Source: JARFVT01 sp036677425 (GTDB lineage: Bacteria > Pseudomonadota > Alphaproteobacteria > UBA8366 > Aestuariispiraceae). From it: a DNA stretch of 64,000 bases. The DNA lies in the NCBI GenBank assembly GCA_036677425.1, contig JARFVT010000013.1, forward strand, positions 62,001 through 126,000. The letters are read 5' to 3'. Position numbers and translations under genes: made by a program. Positions 17,618 to 26,616 of the stretch are shown here, piece by piece. Below the pieces are notes generated by a model. The model ran no database searches, was not told the DNA's origin, and saw only the letters and a program-made list of their open reading frames with translations. The number at the start of each line of letters is the position of its first letter. Positions within the stretch are counted from its first letter, which is position 1.

Positions 17618-18112
17618 ATGACCGATAATAATAGAAATTTTAATACGGCTGATTTAATTGATGATTTTGCTGCTGAACTGCAATCATGTTCAACTCAATT
17701 TAAAAATATGGGTGGCATTGAAAAATTTTATGGTCAAATAACAACGGTTAAATGCAAGAATGATAATGCTTTATTAAAATCAATATTATCAAGCCCATCT
17801 AATGGTGGGGTTTTAGTGGTCGATGGTGGCGCTAATATGCAAAGCGCACTTATGGGGGATATAATCGCAGCTCTCGCCATTGGAAATGGCTGGTCAGGGG
17901 TTATTATAAATGGTCCGATTCGTGATTGCATTGCAATTTCTGGTATGAAAATTGGCGTAAAGGCCCTTGGCAGTAACCCTGCAAAAAGCAGTAAAGATGG
18001 AATTGGTGATAAAAATATTACAATAAATTTTGGTGATGTTACCTTCAACCCACAAAATTGGGTTTATTGTGATGCCGATGGAATAGTTATTGCCAAAAGG
18101 TCTTTATTCTAA
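17618..18112 (+). CDS. RraA-like / 4-hydroxy-4-methyl-2-oxoglutarate aldolase family protein
   Basis: The 164-aa protein belongs to the RraA fold family. It carries the G-N20-R-D type signature: MGDIIAALAIGNGW (about residues 83-96) then GPIRD (about 104-108), whose Arg and Asp bind substrate and metal in the aldolase members. Members either inhibit RNase E (RraA) or cleave HMG/CHA. Sequence does not decide; the metal motif favours aldolase activity. It lies 100 bp after the transporter with its own AT-rich leader, so it may not belong to the inositol operon. Confidence 0.78.
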   Translation: MTDNNRNFNTADLIDDFAAELQSCSTQFKNMGGIEKFYGQITTVKCKNDNALLKSILSSPSNGGVLVVDGGANMQSALMGDIIAALAIGNGWSGVIINGPIRDCIAISGMKIGVKALGSNPAKSSKDGIGDKNITINFGDVTFNPQNWVYCDADGIVIAKRSLF

Positions 18113-18120
18113 AAATTTAC

Positions 18121-18149
18121 TTAACTATTATTGCAAATAATATAGTTAA
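18121..18149. terminator. Convergent hairpin between rraA-like gene and irr
   Basis: TTAACTATTATT and AATAATATAGTTAA form an AT-only stem with a small loop between two convergent stop codons. It is a plausible bidirectional terminator for such an AT-rich genome, although it lacks a GC-rich stem. Confidence 0.4.
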
Positions 18150-18157
18150 TATATCAA

Positions 18158-18583
18158 TCAAGCGACGCGAATGACTATATCTATTGATGAAAGTGATGTT
18201 CCATCGGGTATGATTGCCGAATTATTAATTGTGATTGCGCCATTTGGTATATCCGATAATTGATTAGTTGTTTGATTAAAAAAATGATAATGCTGTTCAA
18301 TATTGGTATCAAAATATGAACGTCCTGCCTCGACAATAACCTCCTTTAAAATGCCTGCATCCTTAAATTGATGCAATGTATTATAGATCGTTGCCAATGA
18401 TATTTTGATATTGATAGCACATGCCATCATCTGCAAACTTTCCGCTGTTATATGGCAATTACCCTTGTCATGTAAAATTTTTGCTAAGGCTAAACGTTGT
18501 TTTGTTGGCCGTAAACCTGCCTTTTCTAATTTATGTAAGACAATGGTATATGGCCTTATTTTTGATGTCATATGATTATCCAT
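18158..18583 (-). CDS. irr: Irr-type Fur-family iron/heme-responsive regulator
   Basis: A 141-aa Fur-fold protein with a winged-helix N-domain (GLRPTKQRLALAKIL near residue 17, SLATIYNTLHQFKDAGILKEV near residue 58). YFDTNIEQHYHFF near residue 89 matches the Irr-specific region, where an H-rich motif lies in a conserved YFDTN context. Irr is the alphaproteobacterial regulator that senses iron status through heme. Some Fur metal-site residues are absent, as in Irr. No N-terminal Cys-Pro heme motif is visible, which is also true of many non-Bradyrhizobium Irr proteins. Confidence 0.8.
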   Translation of the reverse strand: MDNHMTSKIRPYTIVLHKLEKAGLRPTKQRLALAKILHDKGNCHITAESLQMMACAINIKISLATIYNTLHQFKDAGILKEVIVEAGRSYFDTNIEQHYHFFNQTTNQLSDIPNGAITINNSAIIPDGTSLSSIDIVIRVA

Positions 18584-18683
18584 AACTGTTAAGTTAATTT
18601 GTTAATAATTTATTAAGACAGTTTAGAATGGTTATAATTATCATTAATTGATATAGCGCAATATTTATCATTTAAAATAGATT

Positions 18684-19634
18684 TTATTTTAATTTTTCAT
18701 ATGCAATCGCTATTTTTGCGGCTAATTTTGCATTATTGATGATTAATGCCTCATTTGCGGTTATGGTTTTGCCACCGCTTAATATTGCGATTTTACTTAA
18801 AAGGTAAGGTGTTATCTCTTTGCCTGCTATTTTATCTGAATCTGCCATTTTTAATGCGGCTTTAATATAGATATTTATATCATCTATCGGCATGGCAAAT
18901 TCTTTGGGAATAGGGTTGGCGATAAGCTCCCCACCCTCAATGCCAAGTGTTTCGCGGGTTTTTAATATCTTTGCAATATCTTCAACCCTGTCTATATTAA
19001 TATCGACCTTATGCCCATTATCACGGCTATGAAATGCAGGGAATGCATCGCATTGATAGCCCAAAATTGGCACGCCATTGGTTTCTAAGACTTCTAATGT
19101 TTTTGCGATATCTAAAATAGATTTCGCCCCCGCGCATATTACTGCAACTTGACTTTTGGCAAATTCTAATAGATCAGCAGAAATATCCATGTTATTTTCA
19201 ACTGTTCCATATTGCTGATGCACGCCGCCAATGCCACCAGTTGCAAAAATACGAATACCAGCCATTTTGGCGATCATCATGGTTGCCGCAACTGTAGTTG
19301 CACCATTTTTGCCCAATGAAACTATATTTGCCATATCGCGGCGGCTGGTTTTTATTACTTCGAGTGTAGTATCTTTGTTATTTATATTATTGGCAAAAAG
19401 TTCAATTTCACTTTTATCCATACCAACCTTAATGCGGCCATTAACTATGCCAATAGTTGCCGCAACCGCACCCGCATTATGAATTGTTTGTTCCAGTTTA
19501 AATGCCAATATTTTATTTTCTGGATAAGGAAGACCATGGGAAATTATTGTTGATTCTAAGGCAACAATTGGCTTAGCATTATTAAGTGCAGCGTTAACTT
19601 TTTTCGATATATCCATATAATCATTTCTTGACAT
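18684..19634 (-). CDS. psuG: Pseudouridine-5'-phosphate glycosidase
   Basis: PsuG cleaves pseudouridine 5'-phosphate to uracil and ribose 5-phosphate. The 316-aa sequence shows ALESTIISHGLPYPEN (residues 24-39), FATGGIGGVHQ and a C-terminal ANPIPKEFAMP segment, all typical. The partner kinase psuK is not adjacent, which is unusual compared with enterobacterial operons. ATG 19634 is taken; an in-frame ATG lies 6 codons later. It is co-directional with irr and SulP genes but has about 50-100 bp spacers on both sides. Confidence 0.9.
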   Translation of the reverse strand: MSRNDYMDISKKVNAALNNAKPIVALESTIISHGLPYPENKILAFKLEQTIHNAGAVAATIGIVNGRIKVGMDKSEIELFANNINNKDTTLEVIKTSRRDMANIVSLGKNGATTVAATMMIAKMAGIRIFATGGIGGVHQQYGTVENNMDISADLLEFAKSQVAVICAGAKSILDIAKTLEVLETNGVPILGYQCDAFPAFHSRDNGHKVDINIDRVEDIAKILKTRETLGIEGGELIANPIPKEFAMPIDDINIYIKAALKMADSDKIAGKEITPYLLSKIAILSGGKTITANEALIINNAKLAAKIAIAYEKLK

Positions 19635-19686
19635 TTATTTTAAACCTTGATGCCATAATTTTTTTTGTAAAAGCTATTTTTTAAGT

Positions 19687-21258
19687 TTATTTGGATTGAT
19701 TGATTTTTTCAGAGTAATCAACGACTATACCATAATGCGGATCGTCAATAGTTGATATTTCAACCAAACCGCTAGCTTTGCTAAGAAGTTTTTTACAATC
19801 ATCGCTTAAATGTAATAAATGCAGACGCTTATTGGCGTTAATATAGCGCGTGGCTAAGCTATCGATAGCTTCTAAAGCAGAATGGTCGACAACGCGGCTA
19901 TCGATGAAATCAATAATAATATCATCTGGGTCAGATTTAGGGTCAAATATTTCTTGAAAATTGGCAATTGAACCAAAAAACAATGGCCCAGAAAGCTTAT
20001 ATATCTTTGATCCTTTTTTATTGATGCTAGTATGAACTATGATTTTTTTGGCACTTTCCCAAGCAAAAACCAATGCAGAGACAATAACGCCAATCACCAC
20101 CGCCATCGCCAAATCGCTGGCAACGGTAACGGCAGATACCAATATCAATACAAAAGCATCAGATTTAGGTATTTTATGTATGATCCTTAGGCTAGACCAA
20201 GCAAAAGTCCCAATGACCACTATAAACATAACGCCAACAAGTGCCGCAAGCGGGATAAGTTCGATTAAATCAGAAGCATATAAAATAAAGGCCAATAGAA
20301 ATAATGCCGCTGCCGTGCCTGAAAGTCTTGTCCTGCCACCAGAATTAACATTTATAAGACTTTGCCCAATCATGGCGCAACCGCCCATGCCACCAAAAAA
20401 ACCAGTTATGCTGTTGGCAACACCCTGCGCCACACATTCTTTACTTGCCCCGCCTTTGGTTTCGGTGATTTCTGAAACAAGATTGAGGGTCAATAAAGAT
20501 TCGATTAATCCGATTGCTGCCAAAATAAATGAATATGGTAATATTATTTGTAATGTATGCCATGTTAGCGGCACAGCAGGCAGGTGAAATTCTGGTAAAT
20601 TTCCTGCAATCGATGCCAAATCACCAACACGCGGCACGGGGATATTAAAAAATATCACAGCAGCAGAAACAAATGCAATGGCAATCAATGGCGCTGGTAT
20701 TGCCTTGGTTAATTTTGGCATGAAATAACATATTGCCATGGTTATTAATACTAATCCCAACATAATATAAAGGCTTTCACCATTCATCCATATCACATTG
20801 CCAGCAATATCTTTCATTTTAAATTGTTCCAGTTGCGCCAGAAAAATCACAATTGCCAAACCGTTAACAAATCCTAACATCACTGGATATGGCACCATGC
20901 GAATGAATTTTCCTAAATGCAATATGCCAGCGGTAATTTGAATTATGCCCATTAAAACAACGGCGGCAAATAGATATTCAACGCCATGCACAACGACAAG
21001 GCTTACCATGACAACGGCAAGCGCGCCAGTTGCACCAGATATCATGCCAGGTTTGCCACCAAATAATGCGGTTATAATACCAACTATAAAGGCAGCATAT
21101 AGGCCAACCAACGGATGGACATGGGCGACAAAGGCAAAGGCAATTGCCTCTGGAACTAATGCCAGTGCCACGGTAAGCCCAGATAATATTTCAACCTTAT
21201 AGCAATTTATATATGAAAGGCTAAAATATTTTTTAATTGATACGCTATTAAACTGCAC
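19687..21258 (-). CDS. SulP-family anion transporter with STAS domain
   Basis: A 523-aa inner-membrane transporter with about 12 hydrophobic segments (residues 20-400) and a C-terminal STAS domain (about 425-515, with IIIDFIDSRVVDHSALEAI). FFGGMGGCAMIGQSLINVNSGG near residue 285 is the conserved family region. SulP proteins carry sulfate, bicarbonate or other anions; many in marine bacteria are BicA-like bicarbonate transporters. Substrate cannot be fixed by reading. No adjacent carbonic anhydrase is seen. Confidence 0.88.
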   Translation of the reverse strand: MQFNSVSIKKYFSLSYINCYKVEILSGLTVALALVPEAIAFAFVAHVHPLVGLYAAFIVGIITALFGGKPGMISGATGALAVVMVSLVVVHGVEYLFAAVVLMGIIQITAGILHLGKFIRMVPYPVMLGFVNGLAIVIFLAQLEQFKMKDIAGNVIWMNGESLYIMLGLVLITMAICYFMPKLTKAIPAPLIAIAFVSAAVIFFNIPVPRVGDLASIAGNLPEFHLPAVPLTWHTLQIILPYSFILAAIGLIESLLTLNLVSEITETKGGASKECVAQGVANSITGFFGGMGGCAMIGQSLINVNSGGRTRLSGTAAALFLLAFILYASDLIELIPLAALVGVMFIVVIGTFAWSSLRIIHKIPKSDAFVLILVSAVTVASDLAMAVVIGVIVSALVFAWESAKKIIVHTSINKKGSKIYKLSGPLFFGSIANFQEIFDPKSDPDDIIIDFIDSRVVDHSALEAIDSLATRYINANKRLHLLHLSDDCKKLLSKASGLVEISTIDDPHYGIVVDYSEKINQSK

Positions 21259-21412
21259 TTTTATATCCTACTTTTATTTTAAAATTTAATTATATTCTCT
21301 GCCATTAATTAAAAAATACATCGATAGTCAATTAATAAATATTTTAATATTTTTTTCAATCTAATCATGATCTATAAATGCTTACTATTTAATTTAAATT
21401 TTGGGTATTAAT

Positions 21413-22591
21413 ATGGAAAATTATGATGCGGTTATAATTGGTGCAGGTGCGGCGGGCTTAATGTGTGCGATAACGGCGGGGCAACGCGGGCGCAAGAGTT
21501 TAATCATAGATCATAATAAAAAAATTGGTGAGAAAATTAGAATTTCTGGTGGTGGGCGATGCAATTTCACCAATATTCACACCAGCCCCGATAATTTTAT
21601 TTCTAAAAATTCGCATTTTTGTAAATCGGCGTTAAATGCCTATTCACCACAAGATTTTATCGGCCTATTAATCAGCTATAATATTTCCTATTATGAAAAA
21701 ACCTTGGGGCAATTATTTTGTGATGAAACCGCCAATGATATCATATTAATGTTAAGTGCGGAATGTCATAAGGCAAATATTGATATTATGTTGGAATGTA
21801 ATATTGACGATATGATAAAAATTAATGATGGTTATCAAATAACCAGTGATCATGGTAATTTTGCTGCTAAATCAATGGTTATTGCAACGGGCGGCAAATC
21901 TATACCAAAAATGGGGGCAACTGGTTTTGCCTATGATATCGCAAAACAATTTGGTCATGATATTATTGAGCCAATGCCCGCCCTTGTGCCATTAACATAT
22001 GGCAGTGATGATTTGGAACTATTGCAAAATCTGTCGGGAATATCGCTCGATATATCAGTAAAATGCGGCAATATGTCATTTAAAGAGGCATTATTATTCA
22101 CCCATAAAGGTTTAAGCGGGCCCGCAATTTTGCAAATATCTAGCTATTGGCAATTAGGAATGGCAATAAATTTGAATCTCGCGCCAACAATAGATATTTA
22201 CCAATTTTTAAAAATTGCGAAAGATAGCCGCTCAAAACAAGCAGTACATAATATATTAAGCGATATTTTACCAAAAAAATTAGCACAAATGATGGTTAAA
22301 AATAATGGTATTACTAATAAAATTGGCGAGGTCAGTAACAAATCATTAAAAAAGCTTGGTGATAACATTAATTATTGGCAAATAATACCAAGTGGCAGCG
22401 AAGGTTTTAGAATTGCCGAAGTCACAAAAGGCGGTATTGATACTGATCAGATATATTCAAAAACCATGGAAAGTAAATTATCGCCTAATTTATATTTTAT
22501 CGGTGAATGTCTTGATGTTACAGGTCATCTAGGTGGATATAATTTTCAATGGGCATGGTCATCTGGATATGTAGCAGGTAATGTCGTATAA
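21413..22591 (+). CDS. HI0933/YhiN-family FAD-dependent oxidoreductase
   Basis: The N-terminal dinucleotide motif AVIIGAGAAGLMCAI and GEKIRISGGGRCNFTN near residue 42 identify the HI0933-like flavoprotein family. The C-terminal GECLDVTGHLGGYNFQWAWSSG completes the FAD site. The biochemical role of the family is not established. ATG 21413 is preferred over an in-frame TTG at 21401 because the latter gives an atypical extension. The product is 392 aa. It is monocistronic or coupled to the peptidase 82 bp downstream. Confidence 0.88.
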   Translation: MENYDAVIIGAGAAGLMCAITAGQRGRKSLIIDHNKKIGEKIRISGGGRCNFTNIHTSPDNFISKNSHFCKSALNAYSPQDFIGLLISYNISYYEKTLGQLFCDETANDIILMLSAECHKANIDIMLECNIDDMIKINDGYQITSDHGNFAAKSMVIATGGKSIPKMGATGFAYDIAKQFGHDIIEPMPALVPLTYGSDDLELLQNLSGISLDISVKCGNMSFKEALLFTHKGLSGPAILQISSYWQLGMAINLNLAPTIDIYQFLKIAKDSRSKQAVHNILSDILPKKLAQMMVKNNGITNKIGEVSNKSLKKLGDNINYWQIIPSGSEGFRIAEVTKGGIDTDQIYSKTMESKLSPNLYFIGECLDVTGHLGGYNFQWAWSSGYVAGNVV

Positions 22592-22672
22592 ATTCTTATA
22601 TAGTAGCAATATTATTTGGGTATATGAATTTTTGTTTTGAAAATTAACAGCTTAATGAGAAAGCTTTAATAT

Positions 22673-23458
22673 ATGGTTTTTTTTATAACAGGCAAAAATA
22701 AAAAATCCAAAAAAATAATCAAAAATGAAGATATAATATATTCTCTAAATGATATCGATATATCATTGCGTCTACGCTATAACCCTCGTGCTAAGCGTAT
22801 CAGTTTAAAATTAAGCCATGATGGTAATGGTATCATTTTATCGATGCCATCAAAATCACAACGGGCAAATTCGTTAAATTTTTTAAATCAACAATCAGGT
22901 TGGATATTTAAAAATTTAAACAAATCCCCTGCGTCAATTATATTTGAATATGGGGCCGTTATTCCCTATGACGGGCAGCAATTTAAAATTTTATATGATG
23001 AAAGTAAAAAATTCGATATTGAATTTACCGATGGAAAAATATTAATCGCTGCACCAAAAGAACATCTATCACGAAGATTAAGTGATTTTATCAAGAAACA
23101 GGCCAAGGTGAAAATTACAAATATAGCCAAGGTAAAAATTAGTTTACTCAACCAAAAATTATCATGCGATAAAAAACTTGGTCGTATAACCATTAAAGAT
23201 CAACGCAGTCGCTGGGCAAGCTGTTCATCAAAGGGTAATCTATCCTTTAGCTGGCGATTAATGTTCGCGCCTGAGCATGTCTTAAAATATGTAATAGCCC
23301 ATGAAGTGGCGCATTTAATTGAGATGAACCACTCGTCAGATTTTTGGCATATAGTTGATATGATCGTTGAAAATTACCATCAATCACGCCAATGGCTTAA
23401 AAAAAATGGCACATATCTACATAAAATAAGCCCGCGAAGCAATAATAAAGTAAAATAA
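22673..23458 (+). CDS. YgjP-like (M48/DUF45) metallopeptidase
   Basis: A 261-aa protein with the zinc motif HEVAH (near residue 206) and a third ligand region HSSDFW. The RSRWASCSSKGNLSFSWRL segment near residue 178 is the DUF45/YgjP signature. No signal peptide is visible, so it is probably cytoplasmic. Function is unproved. The basic N-terminus (many Lys residues) is somewhat longer than in typical members. Confidence 0.82.
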   Translation: MVFFITGKNKKSKKIIKNEDIIYSLNDIDISLRLRYNPRAKRISLKLSHDGNGIILSMPSKSQRANSLNFLNQQSGWIFKNLNKSPASIIFEYGAVIPYDGQQFKILYDESKKFDIEFTDGKILIAAPKEHLSRRLSDFIKKQAKVKITNIAKVKISLLNQKLSCDKKLGRITIKDQRSRWASCSSKGNLSFSWRLMFAPEHVLKYVIAHEVAHLIEMNHSSDFWHIVDMIVENYHQSRQWLKKNGTYLHKISPRSNNKVK

Positions 23459-23472
23459 TATTTTTCACAATT

Positions 23473-23492
23473 AATGTGATAAATATCACATT
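23473..23492. promoter_or_regulatory. CRP/FNR-type palindrome
   Basis: AATGTGATAAATATCACATT contains TGTGA-N6-TCACA, the textbook CRP half-sites, and equally GTGAT-N4-ATCAC of FNR-like proteins. It lies about 77 bp upstream of a 29-codon ORF with a good ribosome-binding site. A second palindrome, TAACTAATAGTTA, is at 23512-23524. The binding factor is not in this window. Confidence 0.5.
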
Positions 23493-23568
23493 ATATAGCT
23501 GGGATACCTAGTAACTAATAGTTATCGCAAATGGGGTGAAGAACCGCTATTCATTAGGATTAAATTTT

Positions 23569-23658
23569 ATGACTATGGTTAATATCAGTGTTGGTTTTGT
23601 GATTGGTGCAATATTATGTGCATTAACCATTAGTAATGGAAGTTATATTCCATTCTAA
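23569..23658 (+). CDS. Small hydrophobic protein, 29 aa
   Basis: The ORF begins with ATG after TTAGGA (9-bp spacing) and encodes 29 residues, mostly one hydrophobic segment (ISVGFVIGAILCALTI), followed by a short polar tail ending YIPF. It could be a single-span membrane peptide. The support is context: an upstream CRP/FNR-like palindrome and a downstream perfect 14-bp stem bracket it as a stand-alone unit in an otherwise gene-free 296-bp gap. I recognise no family. The transcript could instead act as a small RNA. Confidence 0.4.
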   Translation: MTMVNISVGFVIGAILCALTISNGSYIPF

Positions 23659-23673
23659 AGATATAATGATATA

Positions 23674-23719
23674 AAACTGATATTGCTATATTTTAACATA
23701 TATAAAGCAATATCAGTTT
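23674..23719. terminator. Perfect 14-bp inverted repeat, probable bidirectional terminator
   Basis: AAACTGATATTGCT at 23674-23687 is matched exactly by AGCAATATCAGTTT at 23706-23719, giving a 14-bp stem with an 18-nt loop. It lies between the small plus-strand ORF and the convergent TetR gene, with A/T runs on the outer sides, so it could end transcription from both. Confidence 0.55.
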
Positions 23720-23754
23720 AATATTTATGTATTTTATATATAGATATAATATAT

Positions 23755-24381
23755 CTATGGTCGTAAATATCCTAAGATCACATCCTCAATATGTTGAGAA
23801 CGTTGTTTTAAAGAGTTTTTTGATTTTAAGTTTTTCTTAAAAACAGCCGCCAATGTATTGGCATTTGATAAATAAAAATAACCTAATGCGGCAATAGTTA
23901 TATGAAGGTCGATTGCCTTAACATCATGGCGGAAAACACCTGCTTTAATGCCGTCTATTAATATTGCATCCAATTTTGATAATAATGGCATCTGCATCTT
24001 TAAAATTTTATTTGATTGTTTTAAATGCTTTGCGTTTAATAGGTTTTCGCTATTTAGCAACCGTATAAAATCTTGATTATTTAGATAATAATTAAATGTA
24101 AAATTAACTAATTTCTTAATTGCATCTTTTGGTGAAAGCTTTTCTAAATTAAGATTGGCTTCATGGTGGCGTATTTTGGAATAAGCATATTCTAACACTG
24201 CCAAGAATAAATCTTCTTTACTGCCAAAATAATGATATATCAGTCTTTTATTTGATTGCGCCCTATCGGCGATTATATCTATGCGTGCACCACCAAAGCC
24301 AAATTTTGCAAATTCAGTTGTTGCCGCTGCAAGAATTGTTTTTGCAGTTTTTTCTGGATTACGTTTTTTTATTAATTTCAT
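23755..24381 (-). CDS. TetR/AcrR-family transcriptional regulator
   Basis: The N-terminal HTH (about residues 10-60) has the classic TetR pattern ILAAATTEFAKFGFGGARIDIIADRA followed by YHYFGSKEDLFLAVL. The C-terminal ligand domain (70-205) is helical and gives no ligand clue. Length 208 aa is standard. No divergent target gene is intact next to it: upstream lies the decayed IS3 copy, so its original regulon may have been disturbed or lie elsewhere. Confidence 0.87.
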   Translation of the reverse strand: MKLIKKRNPEKTAKTILAAATTEFAKFGFGGARIDIIADRAQSNKRLIYHYFGSKEDLFLAVLEYAYSKIRHHEANLNLEKLSPKDAIKKLVNFTFNYYLNNQDFIRLLNSENLLNAKHLKQSNKILKMQMPLLSKLDAILIDGIKAGVFRHDVKAIDLHITIAALGYFYLSNANTLAAVFKKNLKSKNSLKQRSQHIEDVILGYLRP

Positions 24382-24529
24382 ATTACTGCATATTCTAGAT
24401 ATTAAATTAATAGTTAATAACCGTTGAGTTTTACAATGTAATTATTCGCAAACATGGTCAATAGACTTAATAGAAAACCGATAAAAATTAGTTAAGTATA
24501 TTTTTATATTATTGCCTATATTGATGTGG

Positions 24530-25140
24530 CTACTATATTTAGGACAAGTAAGTTACAATGAATCTTAGTTTTAAGGAGGCAAACCACATGTCTAAACGAA
24601 ATATTATAAAATAGACATCTTAATTCAGATAAAACGCCATTAAATTGGCTCTTCAAGCAGATTATCCAGTTTCTCACACCGCCGATAATTTAGGCGTTAA
24701 TGTGTCAACACTCTGCATGTTTGGATTAGCAAATACGGTCCTGCATCAGGTAATAAAACGGGCATTAATCAACATCATTTTGACGAGATCAAGCGTTTAA
24801 AGAAACAATTATCACAAGTTACTCAAGAGTGTGGCTTCTTAAAAATATGCATGGATCAATGAACAAAAACCCAAATATTGCGTTTCATTATTATGCCGTT
24901 TTATGAAAGCCAGTCGCAAGACATATGTAGCGCGTTGAATTAAATTAATGACTTATTCTAATCATGCCAAATAAATTTCTCCTAACTTATTGAAAAGACG
25001 CTTTAATACCGATCATATTAATCAATATTGGGTTGGTGATATTACCTATATTGCGACCAAGAAAGCTTGGCTATATCTTGCGACTGTGATTGATCTTTAT
25101 TCAAAAAAAATTGTTGGTTGGTCAATGGCAAGTTCACATG
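24530..25140 (+). pseudogene. Decayed IS3-family insertion sequence (orfA and orfB remnants)
   Basis: After an in-frame start (ATG near 24588, GGAGG upstream) the sequence carries recognisable orfA pieces in shifting frames: SHTADNLGVNVSTL, an ISKYGPASGNK-like stretch and EIKRLKKQLSQVTQECGFLK. Around 24990-25140 the start of the orfB integrase core remains (YWVGDITYIATKKAWLYLATVIDLYSKK within a 60-codon open frame), including the first catalytic Asp. Stops and frameshifts break it throughout. The orfB part ends abruptly where a Sel1-repeat fragment begins (about 25140), so the 3' half was lost by recombination. Not mobile by itself. Confidence 0.75.
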
Positions 25141-25317
25141 AGGGCGGAATTAGTGGAAGATGCGAGCGATTATGAAGCTGCTTATAACGAGTGGTTACCA
25201 CTGGCTGAAGCAGGTGACTTAGATGCAAGTATTGGAATGGGTAACCTATACAAACATGGGATTGGGTTAATAAAAATACAATCCCATAACAGTTCCAATT
25301 ATTCATTTTTTCCATAA
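25140..25317 (+). pseudogene. Sel1-repeat protein fragment fused to IS3 remnant
   Basis: The frame reads SDYEAAYNEWLPLAEAGD then LDASIGMGNLYKHGIG, one Sel1-type repeat closely related to residues 30-60 of the proteins at 26844-27311 and 63448-63822. It has no signal peptide or start of its own; upstream is the truncated IS3 orfB. After the repeat the frame continues about 15 codons in unrelated sequence and stops at 25317. It overlaps a tail fragment on the other strand. Confidence 0.6.
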
Positions 25318-25424
25318 GTAGTATTTCTTATTATAGAAGGCAGCCTTTTATCCAATATTTTCTCCGCGACCTCATCGCCTATTTGATAGTTTCTTGGCAA
25401 TGCCCGAGGGTTATTGGTAAAATG
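25299..25424 (-). pseudogene. Sel1-family C-terminal tail fragment (left of IS)
   Basis: Read on the minus strand, the sequence gives GIAKKLSN, a frameshift, then GDEVAEKILDKRLPS to a TAA stop at 25299. It matches the tails at 26682-26818 (SGSIAKKLSNDDAIAEKILDKSL) and 63846-64000. Its 5' end is cut by the IS407-type element at 25425. Confidence 0.55.
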
Positions 25425-25450
25425 TGACCTGCGCCCCAACTTTGTACCAG

Positions 25451-26356
25451 TTAGCCGTAGAGTCCTTTAGTTAAGTTTTTATCAATTATTTGATCATTTG
25501 CAACCATTATGGGGGCATTCCCCCATAATGGTTGGTCGTTTTTATTTTGCAAAGCTTGTATTGGGCTTTGCCCATCCAAGGCTGAGTGCGGCCTTACATG
25601 ATTATAATCATCGCGCCAATCTGCTAATATCTTACGAACATGATGAAGGTCTTCAAACAGTGTTTCATTTAAACATTCATCACGTAATTTACCATTGAAG
25701 CTTTCCACAAACCCGTTTTGCATCGGCTTGCCTGGTGCGATGTAATGCCAATTGATGCCCATGTCGCCTTGCCATTTTAGTAGGGCATTTGATGTCATTT
25801 CCGTGCCGTTATCGCTGACTATTGTATCTGGCTTGCCACGTATTGCTATTATGTTATCTAACTCACGGGACAAACGATGACCACCGATAGATGTATCAGC
25901 CACCAGTGCCAAACATTCTCGGCTGCTATCATCAACAACACATAACATTCTAAAACGCCTGCCATCCATAAAACTATCACTGACAAAATCAAGCGACCAG
26001 CGTTCGTTGACCTTAGAAGGCACTGCAATCGGTGATCTTGTGCCAATAGCACGCTTGCGACCATTCCGTTTGCGAACTGCCAAACCTTCTTCTTTATACA
26101 AACGCCGAAGCTTCTTATGGTTAAGGTGATAACCCTCACGTGCCAATAAAATATGCAGACGGCGATAGCCAAAGCGTTTACGTAAATGCGATAATTCGCG
26201 TAATCTGCTGCGTAATACCGCATCATTGGGTCGTACGGATTGGTACCGGATTAAAGATCGTTCCACGTTAAGCATTAAACACGCCCGCCGCTCACTCACC
26301 ATAAAATTTGTTCGAAGGTGAGTGACAGCATCTCGCTTGCCAGCGGGCGTTACCAT
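25451..26356 (-). CDS. IS3-family transposase OrfB (DDE integrase core)
   Basis: The 301-aa protein has an HTH_21-like region (RKRFGYRRLHILLAREG near residue 60) and an rve integrase core. The catalytic triad is visible: Asp in SLDFVSD (near 124), Asp in IVSDNGTE (near 183) and Glu in FVESFNGK (near 218). It would be made as an OrfAB fusion by -1 frameshifting on an A7 run in the 7-bp overlap with orfA, or started at its own ATG. The sequence is intact, and its higher GC and codon use differ from the neighbouring AT-rich genes, a sign of recent arrival. Confidence 0.92.
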   Translation of the reverse strand: MVTPAGKRDAVTHLRTNFMVSERRACLMLNVERSLIRYQSVRPNDAVLRSRLRELSHLRKRFGYRRLHILLAREGYHLNHKKLRRLYKEEGLAVRKRNGRKRAIGTRSPIAVPSKVNERWSLDFVSDSFMDGRRFRMLCVVDDSSRECLALVADTSIGGHRLSRELDNIIAIRGKPDTIVSDNGTEMTSNALLKWQGDMGINWHYIAPGKPMQNGFVESFNGKLRDECLNETLFEDLHHVRKILADWRDDYNHVRPHSALDGQSPIQALQNKNDQPLWGNAPIMVANDQIIDKNLTKGLYG

Positions 26357-26616
26357 TTTTTTGCATTCACATCTTTCAACATCGAAATATCCAAATGGGC
26401 ATCCGCCAGCAAAGATTTTAAACGGCGGTTTTCATCTTCAAGCAATTTTAATCGTTTAGCATCACTGACTTCCATGCCGCCATATTTTGACTTCCACTTG
26501 TAAAATGTACTTTCTGCAATTCCGTGTCTGCGGCAAAGATCTGCGGTGGTAATGCCAGATTCCTGCTCTTTTAATATACGAATAATCTGTTCTTCGTTAA
26601 ATCTACTACGTTTCAT
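26350..26616 (-). CDS. IS3-family transposase OrfA (HTH_Tnp_1)
   Basis: An 88-aa DNA-binding protein: helix-turn-helix EEQIIRILKEQESGITTADLC (split by the family as residues 8-28), then STFYKWKSKYGG and a leucine-zipper-like coil ENRRLKSLLADAHLDISMLK. Its last codons contain seven A residues (AAA AAA A) before TGG TAA, a typical -1 slippery site that would join it to OrfB. Confidence 0.9.
   Translation of the reverse strand: MKRSRFNEEQIIRILKEQESGITTADLCRRHGIAESTFYKWKSKYGGMEVSDAKRLKLLEDENRRLKSLLADAHLDISMLKDVNAKKW

Noticed and set aside
23569..23658. CydX-like identity for the small hydrophobic peptide
   Set aside because: It has one hydrophobic span but none of the CydX sequence pattern, and no cytochrome bd gene is near.
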